NCBI RefSeq assembly: GCF_003173775.1
Contig: NZ_CP029552.1
Span: 2,828,001-2,892,000 of the forward strand
Reading direction: 5' to 3'
Length of the DNA stretch: 64,000 nucleotides
Source of the DNA: Methylobacterium sp. 17Sr1-1
Lineage (GTDB): Bacteria > Pseudomonadota > Alphaproteobacteria > Rhizobiales > Beijerinckiaceae
Shown: positions 1-8,431 of the stretch, in pieces
Layout of the letters: every line of letters starts with the position of its first letter
Position numbering within the stretch: position 1 is the first letter of the stretch
Program-made: the position numbers and the translations under genes
The notes under the pieces: model-generated
What the model saw: the letters and a program-made list of their open reading frames with translations, nothing else
Database searches by the model: none
What the model was told of the DNA's origin: nothing

Positions 1-537
1 CGGCGCCAGGATCATGATCATCTGGCGGCCTTCGAGCTGCGGCTCGCTCTCCACCTTGGCGACCTCTTGCGTCTCGGCCTTCACGCGCTCGAGCAGACGC
101 AGGCCCAGATCCTGGTGCGCCATCTCGCGGCCGCGGAAGCGGAGGGTCACCTTGACCTTGTCGCCTTCCTCGAAGAACCGCTGCACGGCCTTCATCTTGA
201 CTTCGTAGTCGTGCTTGTCGATGCCGGGCCGGAGCTTGATCTCCTTGACCTCGACGGTCTTCTGCCGCTTGCGCGCCTCGGCCTGCTTCTTCTGCTCGTT
301 GAAGCGGAAGCGGCCGTAGTCGAGAAGCTTGCAGACCGGAGGCACGGAGTTCGGCGCGATCTCGACGAGGTCGAGGCCCGCCTCTTCGGCGACCTGCAGC
401 GCTTCGAAGAAGCCCATGACACCGCGGTTCTGACCGGTATCGTCGATGAGCTGCACCTCGCGGACGCCGCGGATGTCCCGGTTGGCGCGCGGCCCGTCTT
501 TCTGCGGGGCCGGCATGGCTCTCATAGGTCTGCGAAT
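1..537 (-). CDS. infC: Translation initiation factor IF-3 (3' end cut by window)
   Basis: IF-3 binds the 30S subunit, prevents premature 50S joining and checks start-codon choice. The reading frame gives 179 residues to the window edge, almost the whole protein (usual length about 175-180). The N-domain spans about residues 20-90 ([12 protein letters not shown] near 66-77). The C-domain runs from about 95 to the end ([22 protein letters not shown] near 121-142, then [11 protein letters not shown]). I place the start at an ATT codon at 537-535. It is preceded by TGAGGAG with 9 nt spacing, and it gives the N-terminus IRRPMRAMP that matches rhizobial IF-3 proteins (MRRP...). The in-frame ATG at 525 has no ribosome binding site. 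AUU starts in infC are known to allow autoregulation by IF-3 itself. Product certain; start probable. Confidence 0.95.
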   Translation of the reverse strand, partial: MRRPMRAMPAPQKDGPRANRDIRGVREVQLIDDTGQNRGVMGFFEALQVAEEAGLDLVEIAPNSVPPVCKLLDYGRFRFNEQKKQAEARKRQKTVEVKEIKLRPGIDKHDYEVKMKAVQRFFEEGDKVKVTLRFRGREMAHQDLGLRLLERVKAETQEVAKVESEPQLEGRQMIMILAP

Positions 538-546
538 GGCTTCATT

Positions 547-552
547 CTCCTC
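547..552 (-). promoter_or_regulatory. Ribosome binding site that selects the ATT start of infC
   Basis: GAGGAG on the minus strand lies 9 nt upstream of ATT (537-535) and 21 nt upstream of the nearest ATG. The spacing fits only the ATT codon, which is the rare start typical of infC. Confidence 0.7.
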
Positions 553-727
553 AATCACGTCGTCCGGCGGCGGCCCGCCGACCACGTCCTTTCGGACCGG
601 TCCCGAACCACCGCGCGGGCATACTCGTGGTGTACGATAGCACCTTGGCAAGATTGCCCGATTTGTCAACTCGTGGAGGCGGAACTTGGTTGCCGGGAGC
701 CGGGGCGGCCCGGGAGACGATCCCGGA

Positions 728-761
728 TTCGTGATCCCGGCAAGTTCGTGATCCCGGCAAG
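728..761. repeat. Tandem duplication of a 17-bp unit
   Basis: TTCGTGATCCCGGCAAG occurs twice head to tail (728-744 and 745-761), just beyond the 3' end of the glycosyltransferase gene. Flanking GCCGGGGCGGC (699-709) and GCCGCCCCGGT (761-771) can pair, so the block may form a large terminator-like stem for the minus-strand gene. No T-run is visible. Confidence 0.6.
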
Positions 762-770
762 CCGCCCCGG

Positions 771-2003
771 TCAGGACCCCTCCCCCGCGGGCGCGGCGCC
801 GAGGAGCTCGGCGTAGATCGCCAGGGTGTCGGCCAGCATCAGCTCGAGGGAGAAATGCGTCTCGACGTGACGGCGGGCGCGGCGCACCAGGGCGTCGCGG
901 GCGCTGGCGCCGAGCTGCAGCGCCTCCGCGACGGCGCCGGCCAGGGCCTGCGGGTCGCCGGCGGGCACGCGCCAGCCGGTGCGCTCGTGCGCCGGCACCT
1001 CCGGCGGGGCGAGCACCGTCTCCGGCACGGCGCCGAGATCCGAGACCACGACCGGCGTGCCGAGGGCCTGTGCCTCGACCGCGGAGCGGCCGAAGGCCTC
1101 GGGCTCGGTCGAGGGCACCACCACGACGGAGGCCGCCCGGTAGGCCGCCGGCATGTCGCTGCAATGGCCGACGCGCTTCACCGATCCCGCGAGGCCGTGG
1201 GCGGCGATCATCGCGTCGATCTCGCGCAGGTAGCCCGTGCGCCCCTGGGGATCGCCCGCGAGCACCACCGTGAACTCGGACAGCCCCTGGGCGCGAAGGG
1301 CGGCCGCCGCCTCGATCAGCACGCGGTGGCCCTTCCACGGCGTGAGGCGGGCGGCGAGCAGCACCACCCGCTCGTGCGGGGCGACGCCCCAGGCCCGGCG
1401 CAGGGCCTCGACCCGCTGCGGCGTCACCTGGGCGGGGGCGAAGGCCGCGAGATCGGTGCCGCGGTGGATCACCCGCACCCGGTTCCCGGCGACCTGCGGA
1501 AACAGGCGCCGGATCGCGTCGGCGGTGAAGTGCGAGTTGGCGATCACCGCGTCGCCGCGGGCCATCACCGAGTTGTACAGGAGCTTCGCCGGCGAGCGGC
1601 CGGCATAGCTGCCGTGATAGGTGGTGACGAAGGGAACGCGCAGCCGCCGCGCCGCGCCGAGGGCCACCCAGGCCGGGGCGCGGGAGCGGGCATGGATCAG
1701 GTCGACCCGCTCCGCGCGGCAGATCCGCGTCAGCCGCCCGACATTGAGCGCCATCACGAAGGGGTTTTTGGTCCGCGCCGGGAACGGCACCCAGGCGCCG
1801 CCCTTGGCCTGCAGCTCGCCGACGAGGCGGCCGCCCTCGGTGGCGACGAGCGCGCGGGCGCCCGCGGCGGCGAGCGCCGCCGCCACGTCGACGGCGGTGC
1901 GCTCGGCGCCGCCGGCGTCGAGCTCCGGGATGATCTGGAGCACGGTGCGGCCCGCCAGCGGATGGCTCGCGGCCGGGAACGGCGTGGCCTGGCTCGACGG
2001 CAT
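771..2003 (-). CDS. GT4-family glycosyltransferase
   Basis: A 410-residue protein of the GT4/GT-B fold, which transfers a sugar from an activated donor. The sequence shows the N-terminal Rossmann start [17 protein letters not shown] (21-37), typical of this family. The C-terminal donor-site motif has glutamates E302 and E310 in the EX7E arrangement (EAFGRSAVE), followed by [14 protein letters not shown]. It carries no signal peptide, so it is presumably cytosolic and acts on a lipid-linked acceptor, possibly in LPS or exopolysaccharide assembly. I chose the ATG at 2003 because GGAGTCCC precedes it and the domain begins shortly after. An upstream in-frame extension to 2171 is low-complexity and unlikely. 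The acceptor cannot be told from the sequence, and no polysaccharide cluster surrounds it. Confidence 0.9.
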   Translation of the reverse strand: MPSSQATPFPAASHPLAGRTVLQIIPELDAGGAERTAVDVAAALAAAGARALVATEGGRLVGELQAKGGAWVPFPARTKNPFVMALNVGRLTRICRAERVDLIHARSRAPAWVALGAARRLRVPFVTTYHGSYAGRSPAKLLYNSVMARGDAVIANSHFTADAIRRLFPQVAGNRVRVIHRGTDLAAFAPAQVTPQRVEALRRAWGVAPHERVVLLAARLTPWKGHRVLIEAAAALRAQGLSEFTVVLAGDPQGRTGYLREIDAMIAAHGLAGSVKRVGHCSDMPAAYRAASVVVVPSTEPEAFGRSAVEAQALGTPVVVSDLGAVPETVLAPPEVPAHERTGWRVPAGDPQALAGAVAEALQLGASARDALVRRARRHVETHFSLELMLADTLAIYAELLGAAPAGEGS

Positions 2004-2272
2004 GGGACTCCGGGTCAGGGTTCTGATCGCAGCACTCGCGGCGTGACGGTGCCCGCTCCGCGCAGGGTTCGACAGCAGGACTCGATGGATGACCGGCGGC
2101 ACGCCGGGCCTCTCTCGCATATGGTCGCCGGCCGCCGCCGGTGTAGAAGCCGGCCGTCGCGGTCCGCTCACGGACGATGCATCAAGGTCTCCCTACCGTG
2201 TTGCGGATCGGTAAACCTTGGGCGCCGGCCGCCCGCGACCAGGGTTGCACACGGAATAACGGGGATAACGTC

Positions 2273-3058
2273 ATGCAAGAACCCGCGCGCACGCTTGCCA
2301 AAGATCCGCCTGCCGCGATGCTGCCCGTGCGGGGCCGCCGCCTCGCTACCCTGGTGCGGCCCGGTGCCGGACCGCCGGTGGTCTGGCTCGGCGGCTTCCG
2401 CTCGGATATGCGCGCCACCAAGGCCGAGGCCCTGGACGAATGGGCGGCGCGGGAGGGCCGCGCCTTCGTACGCTTCGACTATACCGGCCACGGCGAATCG
2501 GAGGGCACCTTCGCCGATTGCACGATCTCGGACTGGCTCGCCGACGCGCAGGACGTCGTCGCCGCCCTGGCACCTCAGCGCCCGGTCCTCGTCGGCTCCT
2601 CGATGGGCGGCTGGATCGCGCTTCTCGCCGCGGCGACGATCCGGCCCGCCGGCCTGGTGCTGATCGCCCCCGCGACGGATTTCACCGAAGAGCTGATGTG
2701 GAAGCAGTTCCCGGACGAGATCCGCCAGCAGGTGATGCGGGACGGGGTGTGGCGGCGCGATTCGCAATACTCGCCCGAGCCGACCCCGGTGACCCGGGCG
2801 CTGATCGAGGACGGGCGGCGTCACCTGATGCTCGGGGGACCGATCGATCCGGGCTGCCCGGTGCACATCCTGCAAGGCATGGCCGATCCGGACGTGCCCT
2901 GGCGGCACGCGATGACGCTCGTCGAGCGGCTGCCGGAGACCGGCGTGGTCCTCACCCTGATCAAGGAGGGCGACCACCGCCTCTCCGGGCCGGCGGATCT
3001 CGAGCGGCTGGTCGCGGCGGTGGAGGGGATCGCTCCGCGGGAGGTTTCGGGCGCCTGA
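2273..3058 (+). CDS. Alpha/beta hydrolase (ABHD10-like esterase)
   Basis: A 261-residue serine hydrolase. The nucleophile elbow is GSSMGG with Ser110, the acid is probably Asp205 (GMADPDVPW) and the base His235 (EGDHRLS), in the canonical order. DYTGHGESEG (69-78) is the oxyanion/strand-4 region. Arrangement and length resemble the ABHD10/YheT-like small hydrolases that cleave acyl or thioester substrates; the substrate is unknown. The start at 2273 follows GGGGAT, and an upstream in-frame ATG at 2177 would add 32 non-homologous residues. It is divergent from the glycosyltransferase gene and stands alone. Confidence 0.88.
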   Translation: MQEPARTLAKDPPAAMLPVRGRRLATLVRPGAGPPVVWLGGFRSDMRATKAEALDEWAAREGRAFVRFDYTGHGESEGTFADCTISDWLADAQDVVAALAPQRPVLVGSSMGGWIALLAAATIRPAGLVLIAPATDFTEELMWKQFPDEIRQQVMRDGVWRRDSQYSPEPTPVTRALIEDGRRHLMLGGPIDPGCPVHILQGMADPDVPWRHAMTLVERLPETGVVLTLIKEGDHRLSGPADLERLVAAVEGIAPREVSGA

Positions 3059-3456
3059 CGAGACGGCAGGAACGCGGAGGTCGGGTTGCCGGGGCACGGC
3101 TCACCCGCGCCGTCCCGCCGATCTCGGTCCTGCGATCGCCCCGCTTCCACCACCGCCGCGAGGCCTCGCCAGCGTGCTGGCGGCGCCTTCGTTCGAGACG
3201 ATCCTCGCCACCGAGGTCGCGGGAGCGGCGAGGCCATCCTCGACGGGTCGCCTCGGGGCGCGCTGCCGCCATCCGTCGAGCGCGGAGCCGTTCCGCCACA
3301 ACCAAGGCGACGGAGCGCGAGCGCAGCACAACTTGAGCTACTCGGGATTTGCTCCAGCGCGCAATTCATTTTGATGCGGCGGATCAAGGCTTGATCCATC
3401 TCGACGCGCCGTCTCTATCGTCCTTTTGCAGACAATAGAGAGTTCGGGCCTCTCGG
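3059..3456. other. Noncoding interval upstream of the MucR-like gene
   Basis: About 400 bp without a convincing gene. Open frames on both strands are low-complexity Arg/Pro/Ser translations of G+C-rich DNA and have no plausible start region. The only structure I see is the inverted repeat at 3381-3397. Confidence 0.55.
3381..3397. promoter_or_regulatory. Inverted repeat, possible operator of the MucR-like gene
   Basis: GGATCAAGGCTTGATCC has two perfect 7-bp arms with a 3-bp centre and lies 59 bp upstream of the ATG at 3457, in a locally A+T-richer stretch. MucR/Ros regulators usually repress their own promoters, so an autoregulatory site is plausible but unproven. Confidence 0.35.
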
Positions 3457-4002
3457 ATGGATGACGTCACGCAGAAGGACGCTGACATCGGTGGCCTCGC
3501 CTCCGATCTCGTCGGCGCCTACGCCATGAGAAACAACATTCCGGTCTCCGAGGTGCCGGGCCTCGTGGCGGCAACCCATGCGGCCTTGGTGAAGCTTTGC
3601 CCCCCGTCGGCGCCCGGGGACGGCAAGCCGCTGCCGGCCACGTCGATTCGTCAGACGATCACCCCGGATCACATCATCAGCCTGGAAGATGGCAAGCCCT
3701 ACAAGGCGCTCAAGCGCCACCTGACCACGCGCGGGCTCACCCCGGACGAGTATCGCCGCAAGTGGGGCCTGTCACCCGACTACCCGATGGTCGCCGCCAA
3801 CTACACCGCCCAGCGCTCCAAACTCGCCAAGAGCGTCGGGTTCGGTCGCATCCGACGCAATCCAGCCACCGGTCGGACGGCGAATGGTGCGGCGCCGGCG
3901 GCGCCGGCCGTAACGGTCCACCGCGGGCAGCCGCCGATGGCCGAAGCCACCCGACAGGAGCGAAGCGGATTCGGGCGTCAGATCGACAAGGAAAACCGTT
4001 AG
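3457..4002 (+). CDS. MucR/Ros-family transcriptional regulator, zinc ligands altered
   Basis: A 181-residue homologue of MucR/Ros, alphaproteobacterial DNA-binding regulators of surface polysaccharide, motility and symbiosis genes. The family core is clear: HIISLEDGKPYKALKRHL (72-89), LTPDEYRRKWGL (94-105) and DYPMVAANYTAQRSKLAK (108-125). In classical Ros the finger is Cys-x2-Cys/Asp...His...His. Here the first ligand is Ser75, Asp78 and His88 are present, and the second His position is Arg92. It is therefore probably one of the zinc-independent variants known from Mesorhizobium Ml proteins. The C-terminal 50 residues are a low-complexity tail. Its stop overlaps the stop of the convergent AraC gene by 4 nt. 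Confidence 0.9.
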   Translation: MDDVTQKDADIGGLASDLVGAYAMRNNIPVSEVPGLVAATHAALVKLCPPSAPGDGKPLPATSIRQTITPDHIISLEDGKPYKALKRHLTTRGLTPDEYRRKWGLSPDYPMVAANYTAQRSKLAKSVGFGRIRRNPATGRTANGAAPAAPAVTVHRGQPPMAEATRQERSGFGRQIDKENR

Positions 4003-4985
4003 CCGCTCGTCGTTCTCGCATTCGCTCTGCGAACGAGCGCCTCATGGCGATATTCGCTCGGACTCATGCCGAACTGATTGCGAAATCGTCGAGAGAAATG
4101 GGCCTGATCCGAGAAGCCGCATCGATAGGCGATCTCCTGCAGCATCATGTGGGCGCTGATTGGATCGGCGAGACGGCGTGCCGCATTCTCCAGCCGCCGG
4201 TGCCAGATCCAGGCGGCAATATTGTGCCCGCTCTCGCGAAACAAAACCTGCAAATGGCGCAGGGACACGCCGACGGCGCTCGATACTTGCATCGGGCTCA
4301 AATCGGCATTGCCGATGTTGTTATCGATGTAGGACTTCGCCTTTTGCATGGTCAAAGACGATCTTAGGGATCCGGGAACCTCCATCGCCATCCGCTCGGC
4401 GATACTCGCAGCGACGAGATCGATGCCCGTCGCGCTCATGCGCTCTGCCGCTTCCGGCGTCAGCTGTTCACTCACCTGGCTGAGATTGTTGAGGAACGAC
4501 CGCGCGAGCGCCGTGACCGGAAGATGTCCTCCCACGCCCAAGCCGACGAAGAGGCGCGACGATCCGAGGACGCGCTCCAGGCGATCGCGCGGAATCTCGA
4601 TGGCCAGAACTTCGCTATATCCTTCGTGTTCGATGGTCCAAGGCGTGTTTGGATCCCGCACCGACAAATCCCCCGCCCGGTCGATGTTGGAGCGGTCGTT
4701 CTGGCTCGCCTTCACGGATCCGGAGAGCACGACACTCAAAAATAGATGATCTGTCTTGTTGTTCTTGTGCCGGATTGTCTGTGGCGTTGTCGAAGCGCGT
4801 AAATTCTGTAGGGAAAACTTTGTGAGGACGAACGAACCGACCGTGGCGCCTTCGATCACGGCGTGGAACGGTTCGTCGCTTGAGCTACTCTGCACCATGG
4901 GGACCAAACGATCCTCGCAGAGCTCACGCCACTGGCGAAACCGGTCCTCGGGACGGACGTCGGCGGTCGTGAATAACGTTTGCAT
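3999..4985 (-). CDS. AraC-family transcriptional regulator
   Basis: A 328-residue regulator with an N-terminal cupin-like ligand domain of the AraC-binding-2 type (about 10-180: HLFLSVVLSGSV, PNTPWTIEHEG). Its C-terminal double helix-turn-helix spans about 220-320 (MQVSSAVGVSLRHLQVLF, then EIAYRCGFSDQAHFSRRFRNQFGMSPSEYR). The second half fits the AraC signature very well. Start: ATG at 4985. The gene is visibly lower in G+C than its neighbours, with runs such as AAAAATAGATGATC, suggesting acquisition from elsewhere. Upstream (to 5334) is noncoding; the inducer and targets are unknown. Confidence 0.92.
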   Translation of the reverse strand: MQTLFTTADVRPEDRFRQWRELCEDRLVPMVQSSSSDEPFHAVIEGATVGSFVLTKFSLQNLRASTTPQTIRHKNNKTDHLFLSVVLSGSVKASQNDRSNIDRAGDLSVRDPNTPWTIEHEGYSEVLAIEIPRDRLERVLGSSRLFVGLGVGGHLPVTALARSFLNNLSQVSEQLTPEAAERMSATGIDLVAASIAERMAMEVPGSLRSSLTMQKAKSYIDNNIGNADLSPMQVSSAVGVSLRHLQVLFRESGHNIAAWIWHRRLENAARRLADPISAHMMLQEIAYRCGFSDQAHFSRRFRNQFGMSPSEYRHEALVRRANARTTSG

Positions 4986-5129
4986 CTCGGACGGGGCGAT
5001 CGGCTTTCGGGTGGTTGCCCCGGTCTAAGGTCTTACAAAATCCGGCACAATCGTGGAATCACTAATCATCGCAAATATCCATTTTTTCCTATCATGGCAT
5101 CTGCAAGACCTATGCACATGCAGATCTTT

Positions 5130-5235
5130 CTAGAGCACTTCACGATCGCGCTGCAATCGCGAAGCTCTCTAGGTCTTTGATTTTGCCGCATTTTCTTCGC
5201 TCAACCGGCGACCACTTGGTCGGAAAATGCTCTAG
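5130..5235. repeat. Imperfect palindromic intergenic element
   Basis: CTAGAGCACTTCACGA at 5130-5145 pairs with TCGGAAAATGCTCTAG at 5220-5235 (three mismatches). A nested arm, CGCGAAGCTCTCTAG, ends at about 5172. Such CTAGAGCA-bounded palindromes look like dispersed chromosomal repeats rather than a promoter. It is the main content of the 4986-5334 interval, whose left part is A+T-rich. Confidence 0.5.
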
Positions 5236-5334
5236 CGCCCGAGGTCTCGCACCGGCACGCCGAGTGACCGCGAACGGGGTCGCGGCCACGTCGCGGGGCG
5301 GTTCCGGACCCGGACCAACCGGGCGTGACGCTCC

Positions 5335-5772
5335 CTACGCCATCAGATCCCCGTCCGCCGGCCGCAAGCCGTCCAGCTCCGGCAGCAGGACCACGCTCTC
5401 CTGCTCGTTCGGGTCGGTGCGGGCGATCACCGCCGTGCAGGTCTCGGTCCGGCTGGCATTGTAGGGCAGGTGCGGCATCCCGGCGGGGATGTAGACGAAA
5501 TCGCCGGCCCGGCTCCAGAGGTGCTGCTCCAGCCGCTCGCCGTACCACATGCCGGCGACGCCGGAGAGCACGTGGAGCGCCGTCTCGTGCGCCTCGTGGA
5601 GGTGGGCCTTGGCGCGAGCCGCCGGCGGCAGGGTGACGAGCTGCATGTGCAGCGCCTTCGACCCCACCGATTCGGCCGAGACTGCCGGCGCGTAGGTGAG
5701 GGCCTGCTTGCCGACGTAGTCCGGGCCCGGGCGCACGACCCGGCAGGTGGTCTGGGGTGACGACAGGTCCAT
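5335..5772 (-). CDS. Cupin-domain protein
   Basis: A 145-residue single-domain cupin. Motif 1 carries His57, His59 and Glu63 (HLHEAHETALHVLSG). Motif 2 is GDFVYIPAGMPH (90-101) with His101, giving the usual metal-binding set of a small beta-barrel enzyme or sensor. The ATG at 5772 is preceded by GGAGGA. The gene lies downstream of a DAO-type oxidoreductase on the same strand, separated by a 115-bp palindromic repeat, so co-transcription is uncertain. No substrate can be inferred. Confidence 0.85.
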   Translation of the reverse strand: MDLSSPQTTCRVVRPGPDYVGKQALTYAPAVSAESVGSKALHMQLVTLPPAARAKAHLHEAHETALHVLSGVAGMWYGERLEQHLWSRAGDFVYIPAGMPHLPYNASRTETCTAVIARTDPNEQESVVLLPELDGLRPADGDLMA

Positions 5773-5781
5773 GACGCGTCC

Positions 5782-5896
5782 TCCGCTGGAGCATCGTCCG
5801 ACGAAGCGGATACCGGTTCGTCGAGCGGATGCGGCAGAATCATCGATCGAGAGCACCGTTCGATGGCGATGCGATCGGACGGTGCTCCAGAGCGGA
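5782..5896. repeat. Palindromic element with about 20-bp arms
   Basis: TCCGCTGGAGCATCGTCCGA (5782-5801) is matched on the other side by TCGGACGGTGCTCC plus AGAGCGGA (5875-5896). The only differences are one substitution and a 2-nt insertion. It fills the gap between the cupin start and the end of the FAD oxidoreductase gene and resembles a dispersed intergenic repeat. Confidence 0.6.
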
Positions 5897-5922
5897 GGAC
5901 AGAATAGGCGAAGGCGTCGGGT

Positions 5923-7251
5923 TCAGAAATCCGCCACCTTCCCCCAGGCCGAGGCGGTGAACCGGTCCGGGTGGTAGGGCTTGGGATCGACGATCGGCGC
6001 GGCGCCGGAGGCGAGGTCGGCGATGAGGTGGCCGGCGCCCGGGCCGATGCCGAAGCCGTGGCCGGAGAAGCCCGCCGCCAGGATCAGGCCCGGCACGCCC
6101 GTGACCTCGCCGATTCCCGGCACGCCGTCGGGGGTCGAATCGATGTAGCCGGCCCAGGAGGCGGTGATCGCGGTGCCGCGCAGGGCCGGCAGCAGCTCGA
6201 GGGCCCGGCGATGGGTCTCGGCCACCAGGCGCGCGTCGGGCCGGGGATCGAGGATGCGCATGCGCTCCATCGGGGTCTGCTCGTCGAGGCGCCAGCGCGC
6301 GGCGGTCTCGTGGCCGCTGCGCCAGCCCTCGGTGCCGCCCGGCCTCAAGGCGCGCCAGCGCTTGGCGAACATCGGCACGAATTCCCGCGCGAACAGGATC
6401 TGCTGCGGGGTCGGGTCGACGCTGGCCCGGCCGCTGATGGCCAACGTGTGGCCGCCGGTTTCGCCGCGGCGGGTCACCGAGATCTCGGCGGTGTGGAGCG
6501 CGTCGGGCAGGCCCTCGACATGGGGGCCGACCGCCAGGATCGACGAGCGCACCGCCGATTGCGGGAAGCGGATGCCGAGCTGGCGGCAGAACGACGAGGC
6601 CCAGGCGCCGCCGGCCATCACCACGACGCGGGTGCGGATGGTGCCCTTCTCGGTCACCACGCCGCTCACCCGGCCGCCCTCGAGTTCCAGGCCGCGGGCA
6701 GCGCAGAACTGGTGCACGCTGCCGCCGGCCTTCATCACGCCGCGGGCCACCACCGGAACCGCCCGCGAGGTGTCGGCGATGCCGTCGGTGGGCGAGAACA
6801 CCCCGCCCTTCCAGGCCCGTCCGGTGGCTTCGCCCCGCGCCCGCGCCTCGCTCTCGCTCAGCATGTGGGTGACGACGCCCTCCCCGGCCGCGAAGTCGCG
6901 CCACTTCGCCCAGCGGGCGATCTCGGCCTCGTCGTTGCTGAGGTAGAGCAGGCCGGAGCGGCGGAAGCCCGGATCCTCGCCGATCTCGGCCGTGAGGCGG
7001 TCCCACAGGTCGAGGCTCTTCGTCGCCATCGGCAATTCGCGGGCGTCGCGGTTCTGCTGCCGGCACCAGCCCCAGTTGCGGCTCGACTGCTCGCCCCCGA
7101 TGCGGCCCTTCTCGACCAGGGCCACGCTGACGCCCCGGCGCGCGAGGTAATAGGCCGTGAAGGTCCCGACCACGCCGCCGCCGATCACCACCACCTCGGC
7201 GGCGGCCGGCAGGTCCGGCGTGGTGTCGATGTGGAGGAGAGGTGCAGGCAT
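5923..7251 (-). CDS. FAD-dependent oxidoreductase, DAO/glycine-oxidase family
   Basis: A 442-residue flavoprotein. The dinucleotide-binding motif VVVIGGGVVGTFTAYYLARRG lies at about 21-41, with the FAD ribose acidic residue following (VALVEKG). SSRNWGWCRQQNRD near 56-69 and the C-terminal FSGHGFGIGPGAGHLIADL are typical of DAO-type amine or amino-acid oxidases and dehydrogenases such as opine or sarcosine oxidase subunits. It probably oxidises a secondary amine or D-amino acid; the substrate is unknown. Start: ATG at 7251. The downstream cupin may act in the same pathway. Confidence 0.85.
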   Translation of the reverse strand: MPAPLLHIDTTPDLPAAAEVVVIGGGVVGTFTAYYLARRGVSVALVEKGRIGGEQSSRNWGWCRQQNRDARELPMATKSLDLWDRLTAEIGEDPGFRRSGLLYLSNDEAEIARWAKWRDFAAGEGVVTHMLSESEARARGEATGRAWKGGVFSPTDGIADTSRAVPVVARGVMKAGGSVHQFCAARGLELEGGRVSGVVTEKGTIRTRVVVMAGGAWASSFCRQLGIRFPQSAVRSSILAVGPHVEGLPDALHTAEISVTRRGETGGHTLAISGRASVDPTPQQILFAREFVPMFAKRWRALRPGGTEGWRSGHETAARWRLDEQTPMERMRILDPRPDARLVAETHRRALELLPALRGTAITASWAGYIDSTPDGVPGIGEVTGVPGLILAAGFSGHGFGIGPGAGHLIADLASGAAPIVDPKPYHPDRFTASAWGKVADF

Positions 7252-7444
7252 GGTGGGCTCCCGTTGACGGCCGGAGCCTAGCAGGGCCGCCCGCGCGCGG
7301 ACGCCGGAGAGGCCGGCCTTCGCGGCAGATTCTGCTGGGCGCCCGGCCGCTCGCCGGCATCATCGGATGGTGCCAAGGTTCTGTCCCGAGGGGCTTGCCT
7401 GCGGGGCCGCTCGCGCGGTCTAAGCGTGACCGTGAAGGCCGTCC

Positions 7445-7486
7445 GCGCCAGCCTTCCCGCGCCAGCCTTCCCGCGTCAGCCTTGGG
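7445..7486. repeat. Three tandem 14-bp repeats in the ureD leader
   Basis: GCGCCAGCCTTCCC is repeated at 7445-7458 and 7459-7472, with a third diverged copy GCGTCAGCCTTGGG at 7473-7486. The array ends 6 nt before the ureD ATG, so it overlaps the position where a ribosome binding site should be; no clear Shine-Dalgarno is seen there. Confidence 0.7.
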
Positions 7487-7492
7487 CTCACG

Positions 7493-8341
7493 ATGCAAGC
7501 TTCCCCGGTTCCCGACGCCCTTCGCCGCCAGCGCTCGGTCGGGCACGTCGCGCTGAGCGTGGCCCGGATGCCGGGCGGCGCCACGCGGGTCACCGACCTC
7601 GCCGAATCCGGCCCGCTGCGGCTGCGGCTGCCACGGCCCGAGCCCGGCCCGATGGAGGCGGTGCTGCTCAACAGCGCCGGCGGCATCGCCTGCGGCGACC
7701 GCTTCACCGTCGAGGCGCGGCTGGCGGCAGGCGCCGATCTCGTGCTCACCACCACGGCGGCGGAGAAGATCTACCGCTCGGACGGGCCGGTGACGCGGCT
7801 CGACGTGGCGCTGACCCTGGAGCCCGAGGCCGCGCTGGCCTGGCTGCCCCAGGAGACGATCCTGTTCGACGGCGCCCGGCTCACCCGCAGCATCTCGGCC
7901 GAGATGGCGGCGGATGCGCGGCTCACCCTGTTCGAGGCCCTGGTGTTCGGCCGCGCCGCGAAGGGCGAGGTGATGCGGGACGGCCTGCTCGCGGATTCCT
8001 GGCGCCTGCGCCGCGCCGGGCGGCTGACCTACGCCGACTCCTTCCGGCTCGACGGGGCCATCGCGGACACGCTCGCCCGCCGGGCGGTGGCCGGCGGCGC
8101 CCGCGCGATGGCGACGCTCCTCCACCTCGCGCCCGACGCCGAGAGCCGCCTCGACCAGGCCCGCGCGCTGATCGAGGCCGCCGGCTGCGAGGCCCTCTCG
8201 GTCGAGGCCGGGGCGAGCGCCTGGAACGGCATGCTGGTGATGCGCCTGCTCGGGGCGGAGATCGGCCCCTTGCGCCTCGCCGCCGCGCGGATCCTCGAGG
8301 GGTTCCGCGGCCGGCCCCTGCCGCGGGTGTGGCAGACCTGA
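7493..8341 (+). CDS. ureD: Urease accessory protein UreD
   Basis: UreD (UreH) docks on the urease apoprotein and recruits UreF and UreG for delivery of nickel and carbon dioxide to the active site. The 282-residue protein has family hallmarks: LNSAGGIACGDRF (59-71), TTAAEKIYRSDG, WLPQETILFDGARL and a C-terminal LVMRLLGAE. The ATG at 7493 gives the expected N-terminus (SVGHVALSVARMPGGATRV). It is the first gene of the urease operon; ureAB follows after 90 bp. The start sits directly behind a tandem repeat and lacks an obvious ribosome binding site. Confidence 0.95.
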   Translation: MQASPVPDALRRQRSVGHVALSVARMPGGATRVTDLAESGPLRLRLPRPEPGPMEAVLLNSAGGIACGDRFTVEARLAAGADLVLTTTAAEKIYRSDGPVTRLDVALTLEPEAALAWLPQETILFDGARLTRSISAEMAADARLTLFEALVFGRAAKGEVMRDGLLADSWRLRRAGRLTYADSFRLDGAIADTLARRAVAGGARAMATLLHLAPDAESRLDQARALIEAAGCEALSVEAGASAWNGMLVMRLLGAEIGPLRLAAARILEGFRGRPLPRVWQT

Positions 8342-8431
8342 GCACGCGGCTCGGTTCTTGCCTGCCCAATCTTGCCTCGCGGCCGAGCCTCGGTGAAGGA
8401 TGGGGCGGCCCGTGACCCAGAGGATTCTCCC

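Noticed and set aside
634..669. TTGACA on the minus strand (669-664) as -35 of an infC promoter
   Set aside because: The nearest -10-like sequence (CTATCG) is 23 nt away, too far; no acceptable -10 at 16-18 nt.
2821..3399. Minus-strand frame upstream of the MucR-like gene
   Set aside because: Antisense to the alpha/beta hydrolase gene over its 3' half and composed of low-complexity Arg/Ser/Pro sequence.
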